Position numbers and translations under genes: made by a program. From Lachnospiraceae bacterium (GTDB lineage Bacteria; Bacillota; Clostridia; Lachnospirales; Lachnospiraceae), in the NCBI GenBank assembly GCA_017517305.1, contig JAFWZV010000011.1:123877-187876 (forward strand): DNA of 64,000 nt, given 5' to 3'. The notes beneath the pieces are model-generated. The model was not told the origin of the DNA. It made no database searches and was given only the letters and a program-made list of their open reading frames with translations. Below are positions 1 to 7,279 of this stretch, one piece after another; within the stretch, counting starts at the first letter, position 1, and the number at the start of each line of letters is the position of its first letter.

Positions 1-618
1 TTTCACATTTGATTTGATATTATTTAATTTGTTTATTATTGAGGATTTGTTAATGGTATCAAGGTTTTCAGCCACCTTTATAAGAAGGTCGATATCATTA
101 TTATGTCCCTTGGACTTGTAAATCTCAGCCAGTAAGGTGAAGGTTTCACTTATATCCGAGCCTATGCTTAAGGAAAAACTTAAGAACTCCTTGGCAGCAG
201 ACACATTTCCCAACTCTATCAGCTCTTTGCCGATTGAATTAAGAAGTCTTATTAGCTTAAGGTAGTTGCCATCGTAATAGGATAGGGCTTCTAGATTAGC
301 AGGTCCATACATCAGCTTAAGCTGAGTGTTAGTGTACATAGAAAGATTAATAATCTTTTCGGATGCCAGTGCTTCAAGCTCCTTGGCCCTATGGGACAAG
401 GCGGGAAGGAGAGCATCCATAGGGAGAAGAGAAAGGTCTAATACAATATAAGCAAGCTGTGAAATATCAGCCTTTCTAACCTGATTGGCCCTTGATTCCT
501 GCTCCCAAAAGCTTCTGGTGTTCCTTGATGTGACTTGTTTAGAGCGAGAAATTCCTCTAGCCACCACGAAGGCACCCCAGAATAACAAAACTATAAGAAA
601 CCAGTTAATGTATTTCAT
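1..618 (-). CDS. Membrane-anchored hypothetical protein (3' end outside window)
   Basis: An open minus-strand frame of 206 codons starts at an ATG at 618 and runs off the left edge without a stop. The ATG is preceded by a GAAAGGA-type ribosome site. Residues 5-22 are a hydrophobic anchor (WFLIVLLFWGAFVVAR), followed by an Arg/Lys-rich segment and then a leucine-rich, mostly helical region. The helices (for example ALSHRAKELEALASEK and SAAKEFLSFSLSIGSD) resemble TPR-like helical pairs. I do not recognise the family. The start lies only 26 bases from the divergent start of the small membrane protein at 645, so both genes share a tiny regulatory gap. Confidence 0.7.
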   Translation of the reverse strand, partial: MKYINWFLIVLLFWGAFVVARGISRSKQVTSRNTRSFWEQESRANQVRKADISQLAYIVLDLSLLPMDALLPALSHRAKELEALASEKIINLSMYTNTQLKLMYGPANLEALSYYDGNYLKLIRLLNSIGKELIELGNVSAAKEFLSFSLSIGSDISETFTLLAEIYKSKGHNNDIDLLIKVAENLDTINKSSIINKLNNIKSNVK

Positions 619-644
619 AAGGTAATATCCTTTCGGAGGTAAGT

Positions 645-743
645 ATGATTGATTTTAGTAACAAGAAAAAGATGAGAACAATTTCATTAGTAATCGTAAT
701 AGCTGTATGTGTAGCTATGGTATTAGGTCTTCTTGTTGCCTAG
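645..743 (+). CDS. Small single-pass membrane protein, 32 aa
   Basis: An ATG at 645 follows a strong GGAGG ribosome site at 635-639. The product has a basic N-terminus (SNKKKMR) and one hydrophobic helix over residues 13-32 that ends at the stop. This is a typical N-in single-span microprotein. It precedes the AIR-synthase-like gene by about 60 bases and may be cotranscribed with it. A small inverted repeat at 774-788 sits just before the ribosome site of that next gene. Function unknown; the support is the ribosome site plus the transmembrane composition. Confidence 0.55.
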   Translation: MIDFSNKKKMRTISLVIVIAVCVAMVLGLLVA

Positions 744-802
744 CAATAGGATAACACGCAGGATAAAAATTTTCAACCAAAGCGGTTGGTCAGGAGACTT
801 AT

Positions 803-1792
803 ATGGAACAGGGAACCCTAGGTGAGCTTTACCTTACTCGTTCAGTAACAAAGCATATTAGAAAACATAATAAGGCTGTAATTGTAGGAAACGGAGTGGG
901 GAAGGACTATTCCCTAGTTAAGGCTGAGTCAGGATATATGGTTCAGTCAGAGGCTGTGGCAGAGTCCCCTTATATAGCGTGGGTAAAGGCCATTAATAAT
1001 ATTTGTGTGTCAGGTGGCGACATAGCTGGAGTAAGACTTTGCTATATGCTTCCGATAGATACCGATGAGGCTATGCTTAAGGAATTTGCAGGGGAATTTA
1101 ATTCCATGGCAGATAAACAGGGTATTCAGATTGTCGGAGGTAACACTAGGATAAGCTCAGCTTATAGTAGACCAAGCTTTTTGGTGGAGGCACTTGGCAA
1201 TGTTACAGCGGAAGCTGTATTACCACTGAAAGCTAAGGCAGACTATCATATAGTAATGGTTGGATACACAGCTATTCTTGGAACCAATCTAATTGTGGAT
1301 GACAAATGCAAGGACTTGCAGGAAAGATTTGCAGGAAGCTATATTGAAGAATGTAGTTTTTCTGAGAACGAATATTCCATTGGGGATATGGTAGCCGGGG
1401 TGAAGGTTTGTGCTAAGGAAACAGAAGTGGTTTATATGCATGATGTATCCTACGGTGGCGTATATGGAGCACTTTGGCAGTTGGGAGAGGCCCTAAAGCT
1501 AGGTGTTAAGGTTGAACATAGAAGCATTCCTATAAGGCAGGAAACTGTAGAAATATGTAATTATTTTGATATAAATCCCTATATGCTAGAGGGAACAGGA
1601 GCTGTCCTTGTGGTGGCAAGAGACGGGGAAGGCTTAGTTAATAAGCTTAACCAGGCGGGATATGTTGCGTCTTCTATAGGAAGACTTACTCAGAATAAGG
1701 ATCGAATAGTGGTGCTTAATACTGAGGGTGAAAAAAGATTTTTAGCACCTATTAAGGGTGATGAAATATATAAGGTTATAGCCGCATACTAA
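803..1792 (+). CDS. AIR synthase-related protein (HypE/ThiL/PurM fold)
   Basis: The 329-residue product has the organisation of PurM-superfamily ATP-binding enzymes. An N-terminal half carries the SGGDIAGVR segment near residue 70 and VGGNTR near 112. A C-terminal half holds HDVSYGGVYGALWQLGEALKLG (from about 213) and EGTGAVLVVA, which correspond to the second conserved domain of HypE/SelD/ThiL relatives. These families bind ATP and phosphorylate or dehydrate small substrates. No hydrogenase operon is nearby, so a true HypE role is unproven and the substrate cannot be named. A CAGGAGA ribosome site precedes the ATG. The next gene is an Lrp regulator. Confidence 0.75.
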   Translation: MEQGTLGELYLTRSVTKHIRKHNKAVIVGNGVGKDYSLVKAESGYMVQSEAVAESPYIAWVKAINNICVSGGDIAGVRLCYMLPIDTDEAMLKEFAGEFNSMADKQGIQIVGGNTRISSAYSRPSFLVEALGNVTAEAVLPLKAKADYHIVMVGYTAILGTNLIVDDKCKDLQERFAGSYIEECSFSENEYSIGDMVAGVKVCAKETEVVYMHDVSYGGVYGALWQLGEALKLGVKVEHRSIPIRQETVEICNYFDINPYMLEGTGAVLVVARDGEGLVNKLNQAGYVASSIGRLTQNKDRIVVLNTEGEKRFLAPIKGDEIYKVIAAY

Positions 1793-1847
1793 TGTAAGAT
1801 AAGTAAGTGGTGTGGAAATAACCAATAACAAAAAGCGAGGTAAGAGT

Positions 1848-2330
1848 ATGAACAACGACATTTTAAAGCTTCTTGAAAATGACAGTAGACTTACAGTTAA
1901 AGATATAGCCAGTATGCTTGGTTTAGATGAGGCGGCGGTGGCCGCGGATATTAAGGCCATGGAGGATAGTAAGGTAATCTGTGGTTACCATACTATGATT
2001 GACTGGGATAAGGTTGCAGAGGAAAAGGTAACAGCCCTTATTGAGGTTAAGGTTACTCCACAGAGAGGCCAGGGCTTTGACAAGATTGCTGAGAGAATAT
2101 ATAACTACGAGGAGGTTAATGCAGTTTACCTTATGGCAGGTGCATTTGACTTTACAGTAATTATTCAGGGTAAGACTCTTAGAGAGGTATCACGCTTCGT
2201 ATCTGAGAAGCTTGCTGTTATGGAGACAGTAATCAGTACATCAACACATTTTGTACTTAAAAAATATAAGGACCATGGCATAAAGTTTGACATGGTTAAG
2301 AAAGATGAAAGGTTGGCAATAGTACCATAA
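1848..2330 (+). CDS. Lrp/AsnC family transcriptional regulator
   Basis: The 160-residue protein has the standard two-part Lrp design. An N-terminal helix-turn-helix (DSRLTVKDIASMLGLDEAAVAADI, residues about 10-33) is followed by a RAM-type ligand-binding and oligomerisation domain (VTALIEVKVTP, AVYLMAGAFDFTVIIQG). I chose the ATG at 1848 because GAGGTAAGAG lies just upstream; an in-frame GTG at 1812 would add 12 residues without a good ribosome site. The stop codon overlaps the ATG of the following aminotransferase by one base, which implies translational coupling. Lrp proteins usually sense amino acids, so control of the adjacent aminotransferase is a reasonable inference. Confidence 0.9.
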   Translation: MNNDILKLLENDSRLTVKDIASMLGLDEAAVAADIKAMEDSKVICGYHTMIDWDKVAEEKVTALIEVKVTPQRGQGFDKIAERIYNYEEVNAVYLMAGAFDFTVIIQGKTLREVSRFVSEKLAVMETVISTSTHFVLKKYKDHGIKFDMVKKDERLAIVP

Positions 2331-3499
2331 TGAGAAATCCATTATCACAAACAATTACAAATATAAAGCCATCAGGCATCAGAAAGTTTTTCGATATCGT
2401 AAGCGAGATGCCAGATGCAATATCTCTTGGTGTTGGTGAGCCTGACTTCGATACACCTTGGCATATAAGAGAAGAGGGTATCTACTCTCTTGAAAAGGGT
2501 AAAACCTTTTATACTTCAAACTCAGGTCTCCTTGAGCTTAGAGAGGAAATCTGTAAGTGGTATAAGAGAAAATATAATGTGGACTATGATTACAAGAAGG
2601 AGGCGCTTATTACCGTAGGTGGTAGTGAGGGTATAGACCTTGCCTTTAGAGCTATGCTTGATCCAGGGGATGAAGTTATTATTCCAGAGCCTTGCTATGT
2701 ATCATATGTTCCTTGTGTTGAGCTTGCAGGTGGTGTGCCTGTGACCATAGCACTTAAGAATGAGAATCAGTTTAGACTTACTCCAGAGGAGCTTCTTGCG
2801 GCTATAACTGACAAGACTAAGATTCTTATACTTGCATATCCTAGCAACCCTACAGGAGCTATAATGACCAAGGAAGACCTTGAGCCTATAGCTAAAATCT
2901 GTCAGGAGAAGGATATATTTGTTATATCAGACGAGATTTATTCAGAGCTTACATATGGAGACGCACAGCATTGTACCATCGGTTCCCTTCCAGGTATGAA
3001 GGAGAGAACAATTATTATAAATGGTTTCTCTAAGGCTTACGCTATGACGGGATGGAGACTTGGATATGCCCTTGCACCTCAGCTTATTGCAGAGCAGATG
3101 ACTAAGGTTCATCAGTTTGCAATTATGTGTGCTCCAACTACTAGTCAGTACGCAGCTATTAGCGCTATCAAGGAGGGGGACAAGGATATTGAGCGTATGA
3201 GGACCTCATACGACCAGAGAAGACATTTCCTTATGAAGACCTTTGAGGAGATGGGACTTCCTTGCTTTGAGCCACTTGGAGCATTCTATATGTTTCCATG
3301 TATTAAGGAGTTTGGCATGACTTCCGATGAGTTTGCCACAAGACTTCTTCAGGAGGAGGAACTTGCGGTAGTGCCGGGAACTGCCTTTGGTGATTGTGGT
3401 GAGGGCTTCCTTAGAATTTCTTATGCGTATTCAATTGATGAGCTTAGAGAGGCTATGAAGAGGCTGGCTGCATTTATAGGAAGACTTAGAGATAAATAA
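2330..3499 (+). CDS. Pyridoxal-phosphate class I/II aminotransferase
   Basis: This 389-residue fold-type I aminotransferase resembles the aspartate/aromatic (PatA-like) subgroup. Visible landmarks are VGEPDFDTP near residue 36, the SNPTGA motif near 176, the PLP-contacting SDEIYSEL near 203, and the Schiff-base lysine in GFSKAYAMTGWRLGYA near 237. The C-terminus has the FLRISYA motif carrying the substrate-carboxylate arginine. The length is normal. It overlaps the Lrp stop by one base (ATAATG), so regulator and enzyme are produced together. The exact amino acid pair cannot be read from the sequence. Confidence 0.9.
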   Translation: MRNPLSQTITNIKPSGIRKFFDIVSEMPDAISLGVGEPDFDTPWHIREEGIYSLEKGKTFYTSNSGLLELREEICKWYKRKYNVDYDYKKEALITVGGSEGIDLAFRAMLDPGDEVIIPEPCYVSYVPCVELAGGVPVTIALKNENQFRLTPEELLAAITDKTKILILAYPSNPTGAIMTKEDLEPIAKICQEKDIFVISDEIYSELTYGDAQHCTIGSLPGMKERTIIINGFSKAYAMTGWRLGYALAPQLIAEQMTKVHQFAIMCAPTTSQYAAISAIKEGDKDIERMRTSYDQRRHFLMKTFEEMGLPCFEPLGAFYMFPCIKEFGMTSDEFATRLLQEEELAVVPGTAFGDCGEGFLRISYAYSIDELREAMKRLAAFIGRLRDK

Positions 3500-3526
3500 T
3501 ATAAAATATAAAGAGGGTTGATTTTA

Positions 3527-4018
3527 ATGCTTAATGTTATTTTGCTTGAACCAGAGATGCCTGCAAACACAGGGAATATCGGTCGTACCTGCGTAGCTAC
3601 CGGTATAAGACTGCATTTGATAGAACCCCTCGGTTTCGAGATTAATGACAAGCAGCTTAAAAGAGCTGGTCTTGATTATTGGCCTAGGTTAGATGTTACA
3701 GTTTATGAGGATTATGAGGATTTTAAGAGAAAGAATCCTGATGCTAAAGTTTATATGGCCACAACTAAATCTAAACAAAAATATACAGATGTTAATTATC
3801 CAGAGGATGCTTATATTATGTTTGGCCCTGAGAGTAGAGGTATACCAGAGGAGATACTTTTGGAGAACAAGGATACTTGTGTGAGAATCCCAATGATGCC
3901 GGAGGAGAGGTCTCTTAATCTCTCTAATTCTGTTGCAATTATGGTATATGAGGCACTTAGGCAACAGGGTTTTCCTGGCCTTGAGAAAGAAGGGCAGCTA
4001 CATAGATATGAGTGGTAG
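3527..4018 (+). CDS. trmL: tRNA (cytidine(34)-2'-O)-methyltransferase TrmL
   Basis: The 163-residue SPOUT-family methyltransferase modifies the ribose at the wobble position of tRNA-Leu isoacceptors. It starts with the family hallmark LLEPEMPANTGNIGRTC. The SAM-binding trefoil knot is shown by FGPESRGIPE and MMPEERSLNLSNSVAI. The length fits single-domain TrmL enzymes. The ATG at 3527 is preferred because AGAGGG sits about nine bases upstream; an in-frame TTG at 3518 is too close to that site. A strong terminator follows directly. Confidence 0.92.
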   Translation: MLNVILLEPEMPANTGNIGRTCVATGIRLHLIEPLGFEINDKQLKRAGLDYWPRLDVTVYEDYEDFKRKNPDAKVYMATTKSKQKYTDVNYPEDAYIMFGPESRGIPEEILLENKDTCVRIPMMPEERSLNLSNSVAIMVYEALRQQGFPGLEKEGQLHRYEW

Positions 4019-4019
4019 A

Positions 4020-4060
4020 AAAATTTCCAGTGATGAAATAAGAGTCACTGGAAATTTTTT
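4020..4060 (+). terminator. Rho-independent terminator after trmL
   Basis: AATTTCCAGTGA and TCACTGGAAATT form a 12-bp stem around a short A-rich loop, followed by a run of T. It ends the transcript from the upstream genes. Confidence 0.9.
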
Positions 4061-4109
4061 GTGGATATGAGGTGTTGTATACTCACACAAGACTGAGAAA
4101 ATATTATAT

Positions 4110-4138
4110 TTGGGCATATAGAGGAAATGTGTTAGAAT
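4110..4138 (+). promoter_or_regulatory. Predicted sigma-A promoter upstream of the TIGR01212 radical SAM gene
   Basis: TTGGGC at 4110 and TAGAAT at 4133 are separated by 17 bases. The predicted start would give a leader of about 105 nt before the gene at 4250. Prediction by consensus only. Confidence 0.45.
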
Positions 4139-4249
4139 AGACCCAGGTGGAGGAATAAAATCAGAAAGAAACAATAAAAACATGGGCTGTAGGGAAGAAA
4201 AAAGCTATATAGTCCAAAGGAAATCAACAAGAGGATAAGGAGAATTCAA

Positions 4250-5305
4250 ATGAATTATGTTGATTGGCTAGACAAGCCATATTATTCATTAAATGCATAT
4301 TTTAAAAATACATACGGCCAAAAAATATATAAGATTGCAGTGAATGCAGGACTGTCTTGCCCAAATAGAGATGGAAATCTTGATACTAGAGGATGTATAT
4401 TTTGTAGCAAAGGTGGAAGTGGAGACTTTGCTGTGAAGCTTGATGAGAGCCTGGGTGATGAGTTAGCTGTCCAGACAGATGGAAAAGCTAGTGCTGGTAG
4501 GAAAATACTCTCTGTGAAGCAGCAGATAGTTCAAGGGAAGTCACGCTTTAATAAGGAAGCAGGAGATAGGTTTGTTATATATTTTCAAGCCTTCACTAAC
4601 ACCTATGGAAATCCTGAATATCTTAGAAGAATCTGGACAGAGGCCTTAGAAGAGGAAAATGTTGTAGGAATTTCCATAGCAACAAGGCCAGATTGCCTAG
4701 GTAAAGAGATTATGGAGGTGCTACGGGAACTGCAGGACAAATTCTGCAGTGAATTGGATAGTCATAGTAAATTCATCTGGGTAGAGCTTGGTCTTCAGAG
4801 CATTCATGACAAAACGGCAGAATATATTAGAAGACATTACCCATTATCAGAGTATGAGGAGGCTGTGAGAAAGCTTCATAAGTTAAGCATACCCTATATT
4901 ACACATGTGATTTTGGGACTTCCTGGGGAGACCAAAGAAGAAATGTTAGAGACGGTGTTTTATGTGGAGCAGGGGGTATTTGAACAAGATAGCCATAGTA
5001 AGATAAAACCTTTCGGTATAAAGCTACAGCTACTTCATGTGTTGGAGGACACAGATTTAGCGAAGGATTACAGACAAGGAAAGTTCCAGACTATGGAAAT
5101 GGATGAGTATATTGATTTGGTTATAGATGCTTTGCAAAGAATTAATCCTGAGATAGTAATCCATAGGGTAACAGGTGACGGACCAAAGAATATACTTATT
5201 GCGCCTACATGGTCAGGCAATAAAAAGATGGTTCTTAACACCTTACATAAGAGGATGAAGGAAAGGGAAGCAAGACAGGGAGATTATTCTATTATGCTAT
5301 GGTAG
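4250..5305 (+). CDS. TIGR01212-type radical SAM protein (YtqA/YhcC family)
   Basis: The 351-residue protein begins with NAGLSCPNRDGNLDTRGCIFC, whose widely spaced Cys followed by CxxC is the cluster-binding pattern of the TIGR01212/YhcC group rather than the usual CxxxCxxC. Other marks are the FQAFTNTY segment, ISIATRPDCL and VELGLQSIHDKTAEYIRRHY, all typical of Elp3-like radical SAM folds. The biochemical role of this family is poorly defined. It has its own predicted promoter and sits alone between two promoters. RBS: AAGGAG, six to seven bases before the ATG. Confidence 0.85.
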   Translation: MNYVDWLDKPYYSLNAYFKNTYGQKIYKIAVNAGLSCPNRDGNLDTRGCIFCSKGGSGDFAVKLDESLGDELAVQTDGKASAGRKILSVKQQIVQGKSRFNKEAGDRFVIYFQAFTNTYGNPEYLRRIWTEALEEENVVGISIATRPDCLGKEIMEVLRELQDKFCSELDSHSKFIWVELGLQSIHDKTAEYIRRHYPLSEYEEAVRKLHKLSIPYITHVILGLPGETKEEMLETVFYVEQGVFEQDSHSKIKPFGIKLQLLHVLEDTDLAKDYRQGKFQTMEMDEYIDLVIDALQRINPEIVIHRVTGDGPKNILIAPTWSGNKKMVLNTLHKRMKEREARQGDYSIMLW

Positions 5306-5312
5306 AATATTC

Positions 5313-5341
5313 TTGAAAAAAACAACAAAATACGATACTAT
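5313..5341 (+). promoter_or_regulatory. Predicted promoter for the DHH phosphoesterase gene
   Basis: TTGAAA at 5313 and TACTAT at 5336 are spaced by 17 bases, leaving a leader of about 90 nt before 5436. Prediction only. Confidence 0.5.
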
Positions 5342-5435
5342 AGAATTGGATTTTTGCAATTGGGTATTGGGAAGGCAAAATATCCTGGAGAATAGTTTTT
5401 ACTTAACGAAAATACACTAGAAAAGGGGTTAGGGA

Positions 5436-6353
5436 ATGAGATTAGTTACACGTTCAGATTTTGATGGATTAGCATGTGGAGCGCTTCTTAAGGAGGCAGG
5501 AATTATTGATTGTTGGACATTTGCCCATCCAAAGGATTTGCAGGATGGACTTATACCTGTTACAGAGAATGATTGTTTGGCAAATGTACCATTTGTAGAG
5601 GGTTGTGGACTTTGGTTTGATCACCACTCAAGTGAGCATGAGAGATTAGAGCTTGAGGGAAAGTACAAGGGTGAGAGTAGAATTACTCCTTCATGTGCTA
5701 GAATTATATATGAGTATTATGGTGGAAAGGAAAGATTTCCACAGTTTGATGATATGATGGAAGCAGTTGATAAGGTTGATTCAGGTAACCTTACTGTGGA
5801 CGAGATTCTTAATCCTACTGGTTGGATTCTTATCGGATTTTTAATGGATCCTAGAACTGGACTTGGACGTTGGAGAAACTTTACTATTCCTAACTATAAG
5901 CTTATGGAGGAGCTTATTGATGCCTGCAGAACTATGACTACAGAGGAGATTCTTAACCTCTCTGACGTTAAGGAGCGTATCGAGGTTTACAATGAGCAGA
6001 CTGAGAAGTTTAAGGAGATGGTTAAGGCTCACACAAGAGTTGAGAAGGATGTTATTATTACAGATCTTCGTGGCGTGGACCCTATCTACACAGGTAACAG
6101 ATTTATGATTTACAGCCTTTATCCAGAGCAGAATATCTCAGCATGGATAGTAAATGGTAAGGGTGGTAAGGGCTGTTCAGCAGCAGTTGGATATAGTATT
6201 ATTAACAAGACTTCAAATGTTGACGTAGGAAGCCTTATGCTTAAGTACGGTGGCGGTGGTCACAGGAAGGTAGGAACCTGTCAGTTTACAGATGAGAATA
6301 TGGATGAGATGCTTCCAAAGATGCTTGATGAGCTTGTAAACGGAGCAAAATAA
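5436..6353 (+). CDS. DHH family phosphoesterase
   Basis: This 305-residue protein belongs to the DHH superfamily of metal-dependent phosphoesterases (nanoRNase, c-di-nucleotide phosphodiesterase and exopolyphosphatase relatives). The DFDG motif is at residues 8-11 and the signature DHHSS at 62-66. The C-terminal DHHA1-like part ends with YGGGGHRKVGTCQF, the glycine-rich GGGH substrate-binding motif. The protein is soluble, without the membrane or PAS/GGDEF parts of GdpP. The substrate could be nanoRNA, pAp or another phosphodiester. An AAAAGGGG segment precedes the ATG and a terminator follows. Confidence 0.85.
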   Translation: MRLVTRSDFDGLACGALLKEAGIIDCWTFAHPKDLQDGLIPVTENDCLANVPFVEGCGLWFDHHSSEHERLELEGKYKGESRITPSCARIIYEYYGGKERFPQFDDMMEAVDKVDSGNLTVDEILNPTGWILIGFLMDPRTGLGRWRNFTIPNYKLMEELIDACRTMTTEEILNLSDVKERIEVYNEQTEKFKEMVKAHTRVEKDVIITDLRGVDPIYTGNRFMIYSLYPEQNISAWIVNGKGGKGCSAAVGYSIINKTSNVDVGSLMLKYGGGGHRKVGTCQFTDENMDEMLPKMLDELVNGAK

Positions 6354-6374
6354 AAATCTATCGTCGGAAATATT

Positions 6375-6410
6375 AACCGAATCGAAGAGAAATCTTCGGT
6401 TCGGTTTTTT
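6375..6410 (+). terminator. Rho-independent terminator after the DHH gene
   Basis: AACCGAA plus an AAGA/TCTT extension pairs across a GAAA-type loop, followed by six T. This is a classic intrinsic terminator. Confidence 0.9.
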
Positions 6411-6564
6411 GTTTTTTAAATTTGCTGAGAAGGCTTCTAAAGCTAGAAAATAAAAGGGATTCATAAATGTTGTGACAAGCGTACAGCAAGCTTTTCATAA
6501 GAGAGAAATTCACAGTTTTTTCACAAAATGTGTAAAAACCTAACATTGGTGTAAAAAATTAGCC

Positions 6565-6594
6565 TTTACGATATTTGTACGAAGGTGATATATT
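6565..6594 (+). promoter_or_regulatory. Predicted promoter of the tad pilus operon
   Basis: TTTACG at 6565 and TATATT at 6589 are spaced by 18 bases. Transcription would begin near 6600 and give a leader of about 200 nt that contains the inverted repeats described separately. Prediction only. Confidence 0.45.
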
Positions 6595-6600
6595 TTTTGT

Positions 6601-6800
6601 ACGGTCAGCAGCTCATGCTGAACTTAGTATTCTAGATTTTGCAGTGGTTTTTAATTCTCATGTAAAACCCAGGTTACCACTACGTATAGTTTAGGTTACC
6701 TACATGGAAATCCCCATAAAATAATAATTGGAAAATTGGAATAATTAGATGAACAGAAAAATTGAACACTCTTTGCCACTGCAAAATCTAATATAGGAGG
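6601..6800 (+). promoter_or_regulatory. Structured leader of the tad operon (candidate RNA switch or invertible segment)
   Basis: Most of the 455-base gene-free gap (6354-6808) is occupied by this leader. It holds a 5' hairpin (TCAGCA...TGCTGA, 6605-6621) and a large 15-bp perfect inverted repeat (6633-6647 with 6776-6790). A nested hairpin at 6671-6701 has AGGTTACC pairing with GGTTACCT around an ACTA/TAGT inner stem. A 15-codon reading frame (6749-6796) has its stop overlapping the AGGAGG ribosome site of the first pilus gene. I know no riboswitch class that fits. Confidence 0.5.
6633..6790. repeat. 15-bp perfect inverted repeat flanking a 128-bp segment
   Basis: TAGATTTTGCAGTGG at 6633-6647 is the exact reverse complement of 6776-6790. 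The match does not extend by even one base on either side. The right arm ends four bases before the ribosome site of the prepilin peptidase. The arms could close an RNA stem or be recombination sites. Confidence 0.85.
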
Positions 6801-6808
6801 AAATCATT

Positions 6809-7279
6809 CTGAGCGCATATATAGTTATTAATATTTTAATTTTTGTGACAGTGGCTATGGTGTTTGACCTTAAGACTGGGAAAATTCCTAATTGGTATAA
6901 TTTGGCTTGGCTGATATACGGATTAGTGTTGATAGGTTTTTTGAAAGGTGGTAAGGGACTGATATTAGGGATTTTTGGTGGTTTGATTCCAGTGATTGGG
7001 TTGATGGTGTTGTTTGTCTGGGGAGTGTTGGGGGCAGGGGACATAAAGCTTCTTGGTGTTATTGGCGTATTTGTAGGTTTGGATGTTGTATGGATTGTAA
7101 TATATAGCTTTCTCCTGTGTGGAATATATGGTGGAGGCTTGGTGCTTACCAGGATAGTGAGGATGTTGGTTAAATCATCTGGCTGGAAATATGGGCACAC
7201 TAAGGTGGCATTTTCAGTATTTATTCTGGGTGGCTTTATTTGGTACATATGCAAAGGGGGAGTTAACCTTGGAATATAG
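6809..7279 (+). CDS. Prepilin peptidase, A24 family (TadV/CpaA-like)
   Basis: This membrane aspartyl protease would process the Flp prepilin. Both catalytic aspartates are visible: FDLKTGKIPNW near the N-terminus and GAGDIKLLG in the middle, the two A24 signatures. Several hydrophobic helices follow. No ATG fits. AGGAGG at 6795-6800 points to a CTG at 6809 (or ATT at 6806), giving 156 residues with an N-terminal helix (SAYIVINILIFVTVAMVF). The first GTG at 6845 would remove most of that helix and lacks a ribosome site. It overlaps the next gene by 11 bases and is the first gene of the tad operon. Confidence 0.82.
   Translation: MSAYIVINILIFVTVAMVFDLKTGKIPNWYNLAWLIYGLVLIGFLKGGKGLILGIFGGLIPVIGLMVLFVWGVLGAGDIKLLGVIGVFVGLDVVWIVIYSFLLCGIYGGGLVLTRIVRMLVKSSGWKYGHTKVAFSVFILGGFIWYICKGGVNLGI

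Noticed and set aside
803-1792. Naming the AIR-synthase-like gene hypE
   Set aside because: The C-terminal cysteine that carries the cyanide group in HypE is not visible, and no other hydrogenase maturation genes are nearby.
6776-6790. Cobalamin riboswitch (GCCACTG box) upstream of the tad operon
   Set aside because: GCCACTG occurs, but the B12 box and remaining conserved stretches are absent; the string is explained by the inverted repeat.
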